Shown: piece after piece, positions 28,259 to 36,963 of the stretch
How positions within the stretch are numbered: the stretch's first letter is position 1
Layout of the letters: each line of letters opens with the position of its first letter
Source: Sphingopyxis lindanitolerans
GTDB lineage: Bacteria > Pseudomonadota > Alphaproteobacteria > Sphingomonadales > Sphingomonadaceae
Assembly (NCBI RefSeq): GCF_002993885.1
Contig: NZ_CM009578.1
Coordinates: 2,021,751-2,085,750, forward strand
Length of the DNA: 64,000 bases
Direction: 5' to 3'
The notes under the pieces: generated by a model
The model's input: only the letters and a program-made list of their open reading frames with translations
The model's database searches: none
Told to the model about the DNA's origin: nothing
Position numbers and translations under genes: made by a program

Positions 28259-29440
28259 TCAGGCTCCGGGCAGGTCGAGGATACGCTTGGCGATGACGTT
28301 GAGCATCACTTCGCTCGTCCCGCCTTCGATCGAATTGGCCTTGGTGCGCAGCCAGCCGCGCGCGCGGGCGCCGCCATTGGTTTCTTCGCTGTCCCATTCG
28401 AGCGCCTCGCTGCCGCCGCCCGACATCACCAGTTCGTGGCGGCGCTTGTTGAGCTCGGTGCCAACATATTTCATCATATTCGACGACGCCGGATGCGCTC
28501 GCCCGGTCTTCCACATGTCCATGAAACGCTCGCCCATCGCGCGATAGGCGAAGACATCGACGTCGAACGCCGCCATTTCGGCGCGCAATATCGGGTCGTC
28601 GAGTTCGCCTGCGGCGTTCTTGCCGAACGCCTTGGCGAAAGCGCCGCCGATGCTGACCATGTCGCCGCCCGCACCGCCGCCCGAGATCATCTCGCGTTCG
28701 TGGCCGAGCAGATATTTGGCGACGTCCCAGCCGCGATTGATTTCGCCGATGAACTGCGTCTTGGGCACTTCGACATCGTCGAAGAAGGTTTCGCAGAACG
28801 GGCTGTTGCCGCTGATCAGCAGGATCGGCTTGGTCGTGACCCCCTTGCTCGCCATGTCGAAGAGCATGAAGGTGATGCCCTGGTACTTGTTCGCCTTGTC
28901 GGTGCGGACAAGGCAGAAGATCCAGTCGGCCTTGTCGGCGTAGCTCGTCCAGATCTTGCTGCCGTTGACGACCCAATGATCGCCCTTGTCCTCACCAAAG
29001 GTCTGCAAGGACACGAGGTCGCTGCCCGAGCCGGGCTCCGAATAGCCCTGACACCAGCGGATTTCGCCGCGCGCGATCGGGTTCAGATACTGGACCTTCT
29101 GTTCCTCGGTCCCGAATTGCAGCAGCGCGGGGCCGAGCATCCAGATGCCGAAGCTGTCGAGCGGCGAGCGCGCGTGGATGCGCTTCATTTCCTGTTTGAA
29201 AATCTTGGTCTGCTCAGGCGTCAGCCCGGCGCCGCCATAGGCCTTGGGCCAGTCGGGGACGGTGTAGCCCTTGCCGGCACAGGCTTCGAGCCATTGCTTC
29301 TGCGCGTCGTTCTTGAACACCCAGTTGCGGCCGCCCCAGCAGACATCGCCTTCGTCCCGCACGGGCTCACGCATTTCGGCAGGGCAATTCGCCTCCAGCC
29401 ATTCGCGCACCTCGGCGCGGAAAGCGTCCTCTTCGCTCAT
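28259..29440 (-). CDS. Acyl-CoA dehydrogenase, probable catalytic subunit
   Basis: This 393-residue ACAD introduces a double bond at C2-C3 of an acyl-CoA, passing electrons to ETF. It shows an N-terminal region (DWPKAYGGAGLTPEQTKIF), CQGYSEPGSGSDLVSLQTF and the catalytic Glu in SIEGGTSEVMLNVIAKR near the C terminus. It is paired with the preceding ACAD subunit; the two genes are adjacent with a 4-base gap, so they are coexpressed and probably form one complex. It is divergent from an SDR/transporter operon with a shared operator-like palindrome at 29487-29502. The substrate is unknown; steroid, terpene or branched fatty acyl chains are typical. Confidence 0.9.
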   Translation of the reverse strand: MSEEDAFRAEVREWLEANCPAEMREPVRDEGDVCWGGRNWVFKNDAQKQWLEACAGKGYTVPDWPKAYGGAGLTPEQTKIFKQEMKRIHARSPLDSFGIWMLGPALLQFGTEEQKVQYLNPIARGEIRWCQGYSEPGSGSDLVSLQTFGEDKGDHWVVNGSKIWTSYADKADWIFCLVRTDKANKYQGITFMLFDMASKGVTTKPILLISGNSPFCETFFDDVEVPKTQFIGEINRGWDVAKYLLGHEREMISGGGAGGDMVSIGGAFAKAFGKNAAGELDDPILRAEMAAFDVDVFAYRAMGERFMDMWKTGRAHPASSNMMKYVGTELNKRRHELVMSGGGSEALEWDSEETNGGARARGWLRTKANSIEGGTSEVMLNVIAKRILDLPGA

Positions 29441-29486
29441 CCTATCGGTTCCTCTTCTGCGGCCAAATCTACGTCCGGTTCGCTAC

Positions 29487-29502
29487 TTTACGCAAGCGTC
29501 AA
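29487..29502. promoter_or_regulatory. LiuR-like inverted repeat (TTTACGC-AA-GCGTCAA)
   Basis: TTTACGC (29487-29493), AA, GCGTCAA (29496-29502) is a 7-bp inverted repeat with one mismatch. It has the same layout as the perfect copy at 33439-33454 and lies in the spacer between two divergent catabolic units, where it could control both. Confidence 0.55.
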
Positions 29503-29613
29503 CTTGAGCGCACCAAGCTGCCGTTACGGCGCCGTAGCGTCGGATTGCACGCCGTTGACGCGGCTTCACGCGCGCCTAAGCTAGGTGGCAAAATAAAACG
29601 GGAGCTCCAGGAT

Positions 29614-30483
29614 ATGCGATTCGCAGGCAAGGTCGCCGTCGTCACCGGCGCGGCATCGGGCATCGGCAAGGCCGCGGTGCTGAAACTCGCGGGCGAAGGC
29701 GCGCATGTCTTTGCCGCCGACATCGATGAAGCGGGCGGGCAGGCGCTTGCCGCGGCCTCGAACGGCAAGATCAGCTTCATCCGCTGCGACGTCACCGTGC
29801 CGAGCGATATCGAGGCGCTGATGAACGCCGCCGCCGAAAAGGCCGGCGGGATCGACATCGTCTTCAACAATGCCGCCGCCGGCGGGGACCGCGCGCCGAT
29901 CGACGAGATCACGCCCGAGGGCTGGGACCGCTCGATGGACCTGATCCTGAAATCGGTCGCGATGGGAATCCGTTACGCAAGCCCGCATATGAAGGGACGC
30001 AATGGCGCGAGCATCGTCAACACCGCGAGCGTCGCGGCGCTCGGCGCGGGCTATTCGCCGACCGCTTATGCGGTGGCCAAGGCGGGCGTGCTGCACCTGA
30101 CCAAGGTCGCGGCGACCGACCTCGCCCAATATGGCATCCGCGTGAACGCGATCTGCCCCGGCTTCATCAACACCAATATCTTCACCTCCTCGCTCGACGT
30201 GCCCGACGACAGCAAGGATGCGGCAAAGGCGATCATCGCCGACATGAGCGCGCACGCCCAGCCGGTCGCGCGCGGCGGCCAGCCCGAGGACATCGCCAAT
30301 GCCGTCGCCTATCTTGCGAGCGAGGACAGCTCGTTCATGACCGGCACCCATATGCTGGTCGACGGCGGGCTGACGATCGGTCAGCGCCACGCCTGGGATC
30401 CCGAGGCGCCGGGGATGTTCGACGCGCTGACCGCGATGGAGGACGCGGCGAAAGGGGGCGTTGGGGCCGGGACCGCCGCGTGA
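29614..30483 (+). CDS. SDR family oxidoreductase (hydroxysteroid/3-oxoacyl type)
   Basis: A 289-residue classical SDR with VTGAASGIGKAAV (cofactor loop), Asp-ending second strand (AADID, NAD-type), NNAAAGGD, SIVNTASVAALGAG (Ser) and YAVAKAG (Tyr-xxx-Lys). The long insert LTASSLDVPDD...SKDAAKAIIADMSAHAQPVA is typical of enzymes acting on bulky alcohols such as steroids. The stop overlaps the GTG start of the first MFS gene (GTGA), so it is part of a three-gene operon. A possible ribosome site (GGGAG) precedes the ATG. Likely partner of the divergent ACAD pair; exact substrate not known. Confidence 0.88.
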   Translation: MRFAGKVAVVTGAASGIGKAAVLKLAGEGAHVFAADIDEAGGQALAAASNGKISFIRCDVTVPSDIEALMNAAAEKAGGIDIVFNNAAAGGDRAPIDEITPEGWDRSMDLILKSVAMGIRYASPHMKGRNGASIVNTASVAALGAGYSPTAYAVAKAGVLHLTKVAATDLAQYGIRVNAICPGFINTNIFTSSLDVPDDSKDAAKAIIADMSAHAQPVARGGQPEDIANAVAYLASEDSSFMTGTHMLVDGGLTIGQRHAWDPEAPGMFDALTAMEDAAKGGVGAGTAA

Positions 30484-31919
30484 GTGCCGACACGCCGCCG
30501 CAGACGCGGCTGCCGCTGGGCCTCAAGCTGTTCCACGGGCTCGGCAGCGTCGCTTACGGCGTCAAGGACAACGGCTTTTCGACCTTCCTGCTGATCTTCT
30601 ACAGTCAGGTGGTCGGGCTCGACGCGAGCCTGGTTTCGCTCGCGCTGATGTTCGCGCTGCTCGCCGACGCGTTCGTCGATCCGCTGATCGGCTATTTTTC
30701 GGACCGCACCTATACGCGCTGGGGACGGCGCCACCCGTGGCTTTATCTTGCCCCGCTGCCGCTCGGGCTTGCGTGGATGCTGCTCTGGTCGCCGCCCGAC
30801 GATCATACGCATATCTTTGCCTATCTGGTCGTCGTCGCGGTGCTGGTGCGGACGCTTGTCTCGTGCTGCGAAGTGCCGTCGCAGTCGCTCGTCGCCGAGC
30901 TGACGAGCGATTATGACGAACGCACCGCGCTGGTCCGCTTCCGCTTCCTCTTCGCCTGGGGCGGCGGCCTGCTCGTCTTCTTCCTCGCCAACACCGTCTT
31001 CCTGCGCGCCGACGCGACGCACAAGTTCGGCCAGCTCAATCCGTCCGGCTATTGGCTCTATGGCCTGTGCGGCGCGCTGATCATGGGGGTGACGGTGATC
31101 GTCTCGGCGCTCGGCCAGCATCGCCGCGTCGCGCATCTGCCGGCGACCAAGCCGCCGCGCTCGTCGCCGAAACAGGCCTTTGCCGAGATATGGGAATCGC
31201 TGCGTCACCCCGCCGCGCTGATCCTGCTCGGCGCGTCGCTGATCGCGATTTCGAGCACTCAGATGACCTTCACCATCTCGAATTTCCTCTATCTTTACGT
31301 CTGGCGCTTTTCGGAAGGGGCTTTTGCGGCGCTGCCCTGGCTGCTGATGATCAGCGTGGTGATGTCCTTCGTGATGGTGCAGCCGCTCCATCACCGGTTC
31401 GGCAAGAAGAAGGTCGCGGTGGTGTGCGGGGTGATCAGCACGATCTTCTGGACCGTGCCCTTCGCGTTGTTCCTGTCGGGGCACTGGCCGGCGACCGGAT
31501 CGAGTTTTTCGAGCAATTTGCTGATGGCCTTCATCCTCGTGTCGAACGTCAACGCGGTGATGGTGATGATCTCGGGCCAGTCGATGCTCGCCGATGTCGT
31601 CGAGGCATCGCAGGTCGAGACCGGACGCCGCACCGAGGGGATTTTCGCCGCCGGCTGGATGTTCGTCCAGAAATGCGCGACGGCGGTCGGCATCGGGCTG
31701 ACCGGCCTGCTCATCAGCCTCTCGGGACTGCCCGCCAAGGCGGTTCCGGGCGAGGTCGCGCCGCAAATCGTCGATCGGCTCGTCATCAGCTACAGCCTGA
31801 TCGTCATCGTCGCGACAATCCTCTCGGCCTGGGCCTTCTCGCGCTTCCCGATCAACCGCGCCGACCATGAGGCGCGCCTCGCCGCGCTCGCCGCGTCGGA
31901 AGCCGCCGGCCTGCAATGA
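30480..31919 (+). CDS. GPH-type MFS transporter, first of a tandem pair
   Basis: A 479-residue membrane protein with twelve predicted helices and the glycoside-pentoside-hexuronide:cation symporter look (LFHGLGSVAYGVKDNGFSTF, DPLIGYFSDRTYTRWGRRHPW, ELTSDYDERTALVRFRFLFAWGGGLL). The start is GTG, overlapping the stop of the SDR. The next gene is a second, clearly related copy with ATGA overlap. The substrate is unknown; members of this group transport sugars, glycosides or, in catabolic clusters, other small hydrophobic acids. Confidence 0.88.
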   Translation: MSADTPPQTRLPLGLKLFHGLGSVAYGVKDNGFSTFLLIFYSQVVGLDASLVSLALMFALLADAFVDPLIGYFSDRTYTRWGRRHPWLYLAPLPLGLAWMLLWSPPDDHTHIFAYLVVVAVLVRTLVSCCEVPSQSLVAELTSDYDERTALVRFRFLFAWGGGLLVFFLANTVFLRADATHKFGQLNPSGYWLYGLCGALIMGVTVIVSALGQHRRVAHLPATKPPRSSPKQAFAEIWESLRHPAALILLGASLIAISSTQMTFTISNFLYLYVWRFSEGAFAALPWLLMISVVMSFVMVQPLHHRFGKKKVAVVCGVISTIFWTVPFALFLSGHWPATGSSFSSNLLMAFILVSNVNAVMVMISGQSMLADVVEASQVETGRRTEGIFAAGWMFVQKCATAVGIGLTGLLISLSGLPAKAVPGEVAPQIVDRLVISYSLIVIVATILSAWAFSRFPINRADHEARLAALAASEAAGLQ

Positions 31920-33358
31920 CCGCTGTCGTTTCTTCCGGCGCGCTGCCGATGCGGCTCAAGCTCGCGCACGGGCTTGGCAGCGTCGCGCTCGGCGTGAAGG
32001 AGGTGGGGCTCACCACCTTCTTCATGATCTATTACAACCAGGTGCTAGGCTTCGATCCGCGCACCGTGTCGCTCGTGCTGATCGGCGCGATGATCGTCGA
32101 CGCCATGGTCGATCCGCTGATCGGCCGGCTGTCCGACGCGACGCGGACGCGGATCGGGCGGCGGCTGCCGTGGCTCTATGGCGCGGCGCTGCCGATGGCG
32201 ATCGCCTGGACCTTGCTGTGGGTGTCGCCCGACATCGCCGCCCATTCGACCCTCGGCCTCTTCCTCAACGTCATCGCGGTGCGCATCCTCGTTTCGGCGT
32301 GCGAGATTCCGTCGGTCTCGCTCGTCGCCGAACTGACGCGCGATTATGACGAGCGCACCACGCTGATGCGCTTTCGCTTTCTGTTCGGCTGGCTCGGCGG
32401 GCTGGCGACGACCGCGCTCGCCTATGGCTATTTCCTGAAATCGGACGATCCGGCGCAGAACGGCCTGCTCGACCCATCGGGCTATGCCGCCTTCGGCCTA
32501 TTCGGCGCGGCGCTGATCATTATCGCCACGCTCGGCTCGGCGGTCGGCCAGCACCGCCGCATTCTGTCGCTGCCGTCGCAGCCTGCAAAGGCGCAGGGGC
32601 CGTCGATGCTGACCGAGATCGCACTCGCCTTTCGCAATCCGTCCTTCGTCGCGCTGGCGAGCGGGGCGCTGTTCGTCGTCACCGGCTATGCGACGACGAT
32701 CGCCGCGATCAATTATGCGATGCTGTACATCTGGCGGCTGACCGACGACCAGCTCGCCCTCTATCCACTCGGCCTCGCGATCGCCGTGTTCGGCGCCTTC
32801 GTCGCGGTCGGGCGCGCGCATCGTCGCTTCGGCAAGCGCGACACGGCGATCGCCGCGGTGCTGTTCAGCAGCGCCGTCGCCTTCCTTCCCTATGCGGCGC
32901 GCAACCTCGGCTGGTGGCCCGAGCTCGGCGGCTGGCCGTCGATGGCGCTGCTGCTGACGTTCATGACCGTGTCGCTGTTCGGGCTGGTCGTCGGCCATAT
33001 CTCCTGCTCGTCGATGGTCGCCGAGATCGTCGAAGCGCATGAGGTCGATCATGGCACACGCATCGAAGGCGTCTTTTTTGCCGGCTATCTGATGACGCAG
33101 AAATTCGGCCAGGCGCTCGGTCTCTTCATCGTCGGCCAGCTCGTCGCCTATGTCGGGCTCAGCGAGCGCATCCGGCCCGAGGACTGGCCCGCGAGCGCCG
33201 CGGCGACGATGGGATGGATTCTTGGCGGGCTGATGATCCTGATCGCGATCGTCGCGGCCATCGGCCTGCGCCGCTATGCGATCGACCGGGCGAGCCACGA
33301 GGCGCGGCTCACCGCGCTTGCCGGAGCCGCCGCCGATCACGACGCGGCGATGCCGTAG
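31916..33358 (+). CDS. GPH-type MFS transporter, second of a tandem pair
   Basis: A 480-residue paralog of the preceding transporter, sharing KLAHGLGSVALGVKEVGLTTFFM, DPLIGRLSDATRTRIGRRLPW and ELTRDYDERTTLMRFRFLFGWLGGLA. ATGA overlaps the stop of the first transporter. The pair could bring in two related substrates, or one might be regulatory; nothing in sequence tells. The following gene (ACAD) starts after 111 bases with its own operator. Confidence 0.88.
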   Translation: MTAVVSSGALPMRLKLAHGLGSVALGVKEVGLTTFFMIYYNQVLGFDPRTVSLVLIGAMIVDAMVDPLIGRLSDATRTRIGRRLPWLYGAALPMAIAWTLLWVSPDIAAHSTLGLFLNVIAVRILVSACEIPSVSLVAELTRDYDERTTLMRFRFLFGWLGGLATTALAYGYFLKSDDPAQNGLLDPSGYAAFGLFGAALIIIATLGSAVGQHRRILSLPSQPAKAQGPSMLTEIALAFRNPSFVALASGALFVVTGYATTIAAINYAMLYIWRLTDDQLALYPLGLAIAVFGAFVAVGRAHRRFGKRDTAIAAVLFSSAVAFLPYAARNLGWWPELGGWPSMALLLTFMTVSLFGLVVGHISCSSMVAEIVEAHEVDHGTRIEGVFFAGYLMTQKFGQALGLFIVGQLVAYVGLSERIRPEDWPASAAATMGWILGGLMILIAIVAAIGLRRYAIDRASHEARLTALAGAAADHDAAMP

Positions 33359-33438
33359 CGGAGGATTGCAGGACCGGCGGCGCGAGCGCAATTTTCTACG
33401 CCGCGGGACTTGGCAAGGCGGGCGAATCGGTCCAAGGG

Positions 33439-33454
33439 TTTACGTAAACGTAAA
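33439..33454. promoter_or_regulatory. Perfect LiuR-like inverted repeat (TTTACGT-AA-ACGTAAA)
   Basis: TTTACGT (33439-33445), AA, ACGTAAA (33448-33454) is a perfect 7-bp inverted repeat 16 bases before the ACAD start. The layout recalls the operator of the MerR-family regulator LiuR of fatty and branched-chain amino acid catabolism. The nearby copy at 29487-29502 supports a shared regulon. Confidence 0.6.
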
Positions 33455-33469
33455 GGGAAAGGAACACAG

Positions 33470-34759
33470 ATGGATTTCGATCTCACCGACCGGCAACAGC
33501 ATTGGCAGGGCCGGGTGCGCGAGTTCATCGAGCGCAAGGTTCGCCCGGCAGTTCCCGTCTACAAGGAACAGGATGAGGCGGGCGACCGCTGGAAGGTGAT
33601 CCAGGTCGTCGAGGATCTGAAGGCCGAGGCGAAGGCGGCGGGGATCTGGAACCTGTTCATGCCGCCGAAGTCGGGCGCGCATCACCATGTCGACGAGACG
33701 TTCGAGTTCGAGGGCCCTGGCCTCACCAACCTCGAATATGCGCTGTGCGCCGAGGAGATGGGCCGCGTCGGTTTCGCGAGTGAGGTGTTCAACTGCTCGG
33801 CGCCCGATACCGGCAATATGGAAGTGTTCCATCGCTATGGCACCCGCGCGCAGAAGGAAAAATATCTCGGGCCGCTGATGAACGGCGAAATCCGGTCGGC
33901 GTTCCTGATGACCGAACCGCAGGTCGCCTCATCCGACGCGACGAACATCGAAACGCGGATCGAACGCGACGGCGACGATTATGTGATCAACGGCCGCAAA
34001 TGGTGGTCGTCGGGGGCGGGCGATCCGCGCTGCAAGGTCGCGATCGTGATGGGCAAGACCGATTTCGCCGCCAAGCGTCACGCGCAGCAGTCGATGGTGC
34101 TGATGCCGCTCGACGCACCGGGGGTGAACATCCTGCGCCACCTGCCCGTCTTCGGTTATGACGACGCGCCGCACGGCCATATGGAAATCGAGCTCAAGGA
34201 CGTGCGCGTCAACGTCGAGGACGCGATGCTGCTCGGCGAGGGACGCGGTTTCGAGATCGCGCAGGGGCGCCTTGGCCCCGGCCGCATCCACCATTGCATG
34301 CGCACGATCGGCGTCGCCGAAGAGGCGATCGCCAAGATGGCGAAGCGGCTGCAGTCGCGCGTCGCCTTTGGCAAGAAGGTCGCCGAATATAGCATCTGGG
34401 AACATCGCCTCGCCCGCGCGCGCATCGACATCGAAATGACGCGCCTCTTGTGCCTCAAGGCCGCCGACATGATGGACAAGGTCGGCAACAAGGCCGCCGC
34501 GGCCGAGATCGCGATGATCAAGGTGCAGGCGCCGAACATGGCGCTGCAGATCATCGACGACGCGATCCAGGCGCATGGCGGCGGCGGCGTGTCCGAGGAT
34601 TTCGGCCTCGCCAAGGCCTATGCGCATCAGCGCACCCTGCGACTCGCCGACGGCCCCGACGAGGTCCATGAACGCGCGATCGCCCGCATCGAATTCGCCA
34701 AGCACAGCGAAGCGAGTGAGCCCGGCTTCTCGTCGGGCGACATCGGGGTGTCGCGTTAA
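33470..34759 (+). CDS. Acyl-CoA dehydrogenase, ACAD10/11-like with catalytic Asp
   Basis: A 429-residue ACAD with normal domains ([71 protein letters not shown]). The C-terminal turn reads [16 protein letters not shown] where typical enzymes have YEGTxE, so Asp stands in for the catalytic Glu. ACAD10, ACAD11 and LvaC share this type. Two genes on is a phosphotransferase, the partner domain of ACAD10/11. In the lva pathway the kinase phosphorylates a 4-hydroxyacyl-CoA and the ACAD-like enzyme eliminates phosphate. The same chemistry here is an inference. AAAGGGAAAGGA gives the ATG. Confidence 0.88.
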   Translation: MDFDLTDRQQHWQGRVREFIERKVRPAVPVYKEQDEAGDRWKVIQVVEDLKAEAKAAGIWNLFMPPKSGAHHHVDETFEFEGPGLTNLEYALCAEEMGRVGFASEVFNCSAPDTGNMEVFHRYGTRAQKEKYLGPLMNGEIRSAFLMTEPQVASSDATNIETRIERDGDDYVINGRKWWSSGAGDPRCKVAIVMGKTDFAAKRHAQQSMVLMPLDAPGVNILRHLPVFGYDDAPHGHMEIELKDVRVNVEDAMLLGEGRGFEIAQGRLGPGRIHHCMRTIGVAEEAIAKMAKRLQSRVAFGKKVAEYSIWEHRLARARIDIEMTRLLCLKAADMMDKVGNKAAAAEIAMIKVQAPNMALQIIDDAIQAHGGGGVSEDFGLAKAYAHQRTLRLADGPDEVHERAIARIEFAKHSEASEPGFSSGDIGVSR

Positions 34760-34767
34760 GTAAAACT

Positions 34768-34789
34768 CCCCTCCCGCTCGCGGGAGGGG
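34768..34789. repeat. G-rich hairpin (family B) at the ADH ribosome site
   Basis: CCCCTCCCG-CTCG-CGGGAGGGG is a perfect 9-bp stem. Its 3' arm is the ribosome site for the alcohol dehydrogenase gene that starts six bases later, so folding would hide the Shine-Dalgarno sequence. Confidence 0.7.
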
Positions 34790-34795
34790 AACAAA

Positions 34796-35899
34796 ATGGA
34801 GATGATATTGACCAAAGCCGCGATCCTGATCGAACCGGGCAAGCCGCTGCAGATCGAAGACATCGTCGTCGACAAGCCCGGCCCGCACGAAGTGCGCATC
34901 CGCACCGTCGCCTGCGGCCTCTGCCATTCGGACCTGCATTTCATCGATGGCGCCTATCCGCATCCGCTGCCCGCGATTCCCGGCCATGAAGCGGCGGGGA
35001 TCGTCGAAGCGGTCGGCAGCGAGGTTCGCACGGTGAAGGTCGGCGACGCGGTCGTCACCTGCCTGTCGGCCTTTTGCGGCCATTGCGAATATTGCGTCAG
35101 CGGGCGCATGTCGCTGTGCATGGGCGGCGACACGCGCCGCGCGGCGGGATCGGCGCCGCGCATCACCCGGCCCGACGGATCGCCGGTAAACCAGATGCTG
35201 AACCTGTCCGCCTTTTCGGAAGCGATGCTCGTCCACGAACATGCGTGCGTCGCGATCGACCCCGCGATGCCGCTCGACCGCGCCGCGGTGATCGGCTGCG
35301 CGGTAACCACCGGCGCGGGCACGATCTTCAACGCATGCAAGGTAACGCCGGGCGAGACGGTCGCGGTCGTCGGTTGCGGCGGCGTCGGGCTCGCGACGAT
35401 CAACGCCGCGAAGATCGCGGGCGCGGGGCGCATCATCGCCGCCGACCCGGTTCCCGAGAAGCGCGCGCTGGCGATGAAGCTCGGCGCAACCGACGTCGTC
35501 GATGCGATGGACGGCGATGCCGCCAAGCAGATCCTCGAACTCAGCAAGGGCGGGGTCGATCATGCGATCGAAGCCGTCGGGCGCCCCGCTTCGGCGAGCC
35601 TTGCGGTCGCGTCGCTGCGCCGCGGCGGCACCGCGACGATCCTCGGCATGATGCCGCTTTCGGAGAAAGTCGGGCTTTCGGCGATGGACCTGCTCTCGGG
35701 CAAGAAATTGCAGGGCGCGATCATGGGCGGCAATCGCTTCCCCGTCGATATCCCGCGCCTCGTCGATTTCTACCTGCGCGGGCTGCTCGACCTCGACAGC
35801 ATCGTCGCCGAGACGATCCCGCTCACGCAGATCAACGAAGGGTTCGACAAGATGAAGAAGGGCGATGCCGCGCGGTCGGTGATCGTGTTCGACCAATGA
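34796..35899 (+). CDS. Zinc-dependent alcohol dehydrogenase (MDR family)
   Basis: A 367-residue MDR alcohol dehydrogenase. Catalytic zinc ligands lie in ACGLCHSDLH (Cys near residue 41) and GHEAAGIVEAVG, structural zinc in FCGHCEYCVSGRMSLC (four Cys, about residues 94-108), and the NAD site in VVGCGGVGLATINAA (about 190-204). The length and motif set resemble class III / NDMA-type dehydrogenases, oxidising primary or hydroxy-acid alcohols. It is 36 bases after the ACAD, and its stop overlaps the phosphotransferase start (ATGA), so it belongs to the same module. A hairpin covers its ribosome site. Confidence 0.9.
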   Translation: MEMILTKAAILIEPGKPLQIEDIVVDKPGPHEVRIRTVACGLCHSDLHFIDGAYPHPLPAIPGHEAAGIVEAVGSEVRTVKVGDAVVTCLSAFCGHCEYCVSGRMSLCMGGDTRRAAGSAPRITRPDGSPVNQMLNLSAFSEAMLVHEHACVAIDPAMPLDRAAVIGCAVTTGAGTIFNACKVTPGETVAVVGCGGVGLATINAAKIAGAGRIIAADPVPEKRALAMKLGATDVVDAMDGDAAKQILELSKGGVDHAIEAVGRPASASLAVASLRRGGTATILGMMPLSEKVGLSAMDLLSGKKLQGAIMGGNRFPVDIPRLVDFYLRGLLDLDSIVAETIPLTQINEGFDKMKKGDAARSVIVFDQ

Positions 35900-36963
35900 C
35901 TCTCGACGCGCAAAAGGCCTTCAGCGGCACCGTCGCGCCCGAGGGCGCCGACATCCTCGACGAGGCGAAGCTGACGGCGTGGATGGAGGCCCATGTCGAA
36001 GGCTTCGAGGGCCCGCTGACGCAGAGCAAGTTCGCCGGCGGCCAGTCGAACCCGACCTATAAAATCTCCGCGCCGTCGGGCAATTATGTCCTGCGCCGCA
36101 AGCCCTATGGCCCGCTGCTTCCCTCGGCGCACGCGGTCGACCGCGAATATAAGGTGCAGGCGGGGCTCCATAAGACCGGTTTCCCGGTCGCGCGCCAATA
36201 TGGGCTGTGCACCGACGAGACCGTCGTCGGCAGCTGGTTCTATGTGATGGGCATGGTCGACGGCCAGACGATCTGGGACGGCGCGATGCCGGGGTCGACC
36301 CCCGAAAACCGCCGCGCGACCTACTATGCGATGATCGACACGCTCGCCGCGCTGCACGCTGTCGACGTCGAGGCGGCGGGGCTGTCGGATTTCGGCAAGC
36401 CCGGCAATTATTTCGGCCGCCAGGTCGATCGCTGGACCAAGCAGTATCGGCTCTCCGAAACCGAGACGATGGACGAAATGGAGCGGCTGATCGCATGGTT
36501 GCCCGCGACCCTGCCCGAACAGACGCGCACCAGCATCGTCCATGGCGACTATCGCATCGACAATATGATCTATGCCAGGGACCGGCCCGAAGTGCTCGCG
36601 GTGCTCGACTGGGAGCTGTCGACGCTTGGCGATCCGCTGGCCGACTTCACCTATGTCGCGATGGCGTGGGTGACCGATAATGGCGGGCGCTCGGGGGTCG
36701 CCGATATCGACCGCGCGGGGCTCGGCATTCCCGAACTCGACGAGATGATCGAGCGTTATTGCCAGGCGACGGGCCGCGACGGCGTGCCCGACATGAACTG
36801 GTATTTCGCCTATAATTTCTTCCGCCTCGCCGGCATCATCCAGGGCATCAAGAAGCGCGTGATCGAGGGCACCGCTTCGTCGCAGCACGCCAGGGATATG
36901 TCCGAACGCGTCCGTCCGCTCGCCGAAAAGGCGTGGGACTTTGCCAGGAAAGCCGGAGCATGA
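35896..36963 (+). CDS. Phosphotransferase family protein (ACAD10/11-kinase-like)
   Basis: A 355-residue aminoglycoside-phosphotransferase-fold kinase. It has the N-lobe (FAGGQSNPTYKIS, YVLRRKPYGPLLP), the Brenner motif SIVHGDYRIDNMIY (catalytic Asp, about residue 220) and the metal motif LAVLDWELSTLGDPLADF (about 237-250). In ACAD10/11 and in LvaA the same kind of kinase phosphorylates 4-hydroxyacyl-CoA. Here it is encoded apart from an ACAD with a fitting active site, so I propose the same reaction, but no substrate can be read from sequence. Its ATG overlaps the ADH stop and its stop overlaps the SDR start. Confidence 0.88.
   Translation: MTLDAQKAFSGTVAPEGADILDEAKLTAWMEAHVEGFEGPLTQSKFAGGQSNPTYKISAPSGNYVLRRKPYGPLLPSAHAVDREYKVQAGLHKTGFPVARQYGLCTDETVVGSWFYVMGMVDGQTIWDGAMPGSTPENRRATYYAMIDTLAALHAVDVEAAGLSDFGKPGNYFGRQVDRWTKQYRLSETETMDEMERLIAWLPATLPEQTRTSIVHGDYRIDNMIYARDRPEVLAVLDWELSTLGDPLADFTYVAMAWVTDNGGRSGVADIDRAGLGIPELDEMIERYCQATGRDGVPDMNWYFAYNFFRLAGIIQGIKKRVIEGTASSQHARDMSERVRPLAEKAWDFARKAGA

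Noticed and set aside
35074..35895. An extended start for the phosphotransferase
   Set aside because: The frame stays open upstream only inside the ADH gene; the ATG overlapping the ADH stop gives the family N terminus.
33929..35896. A 655-codon minus-strand frame over the ACAD and ADH
   Set aside because: Antisense to two clearly recognised genes.
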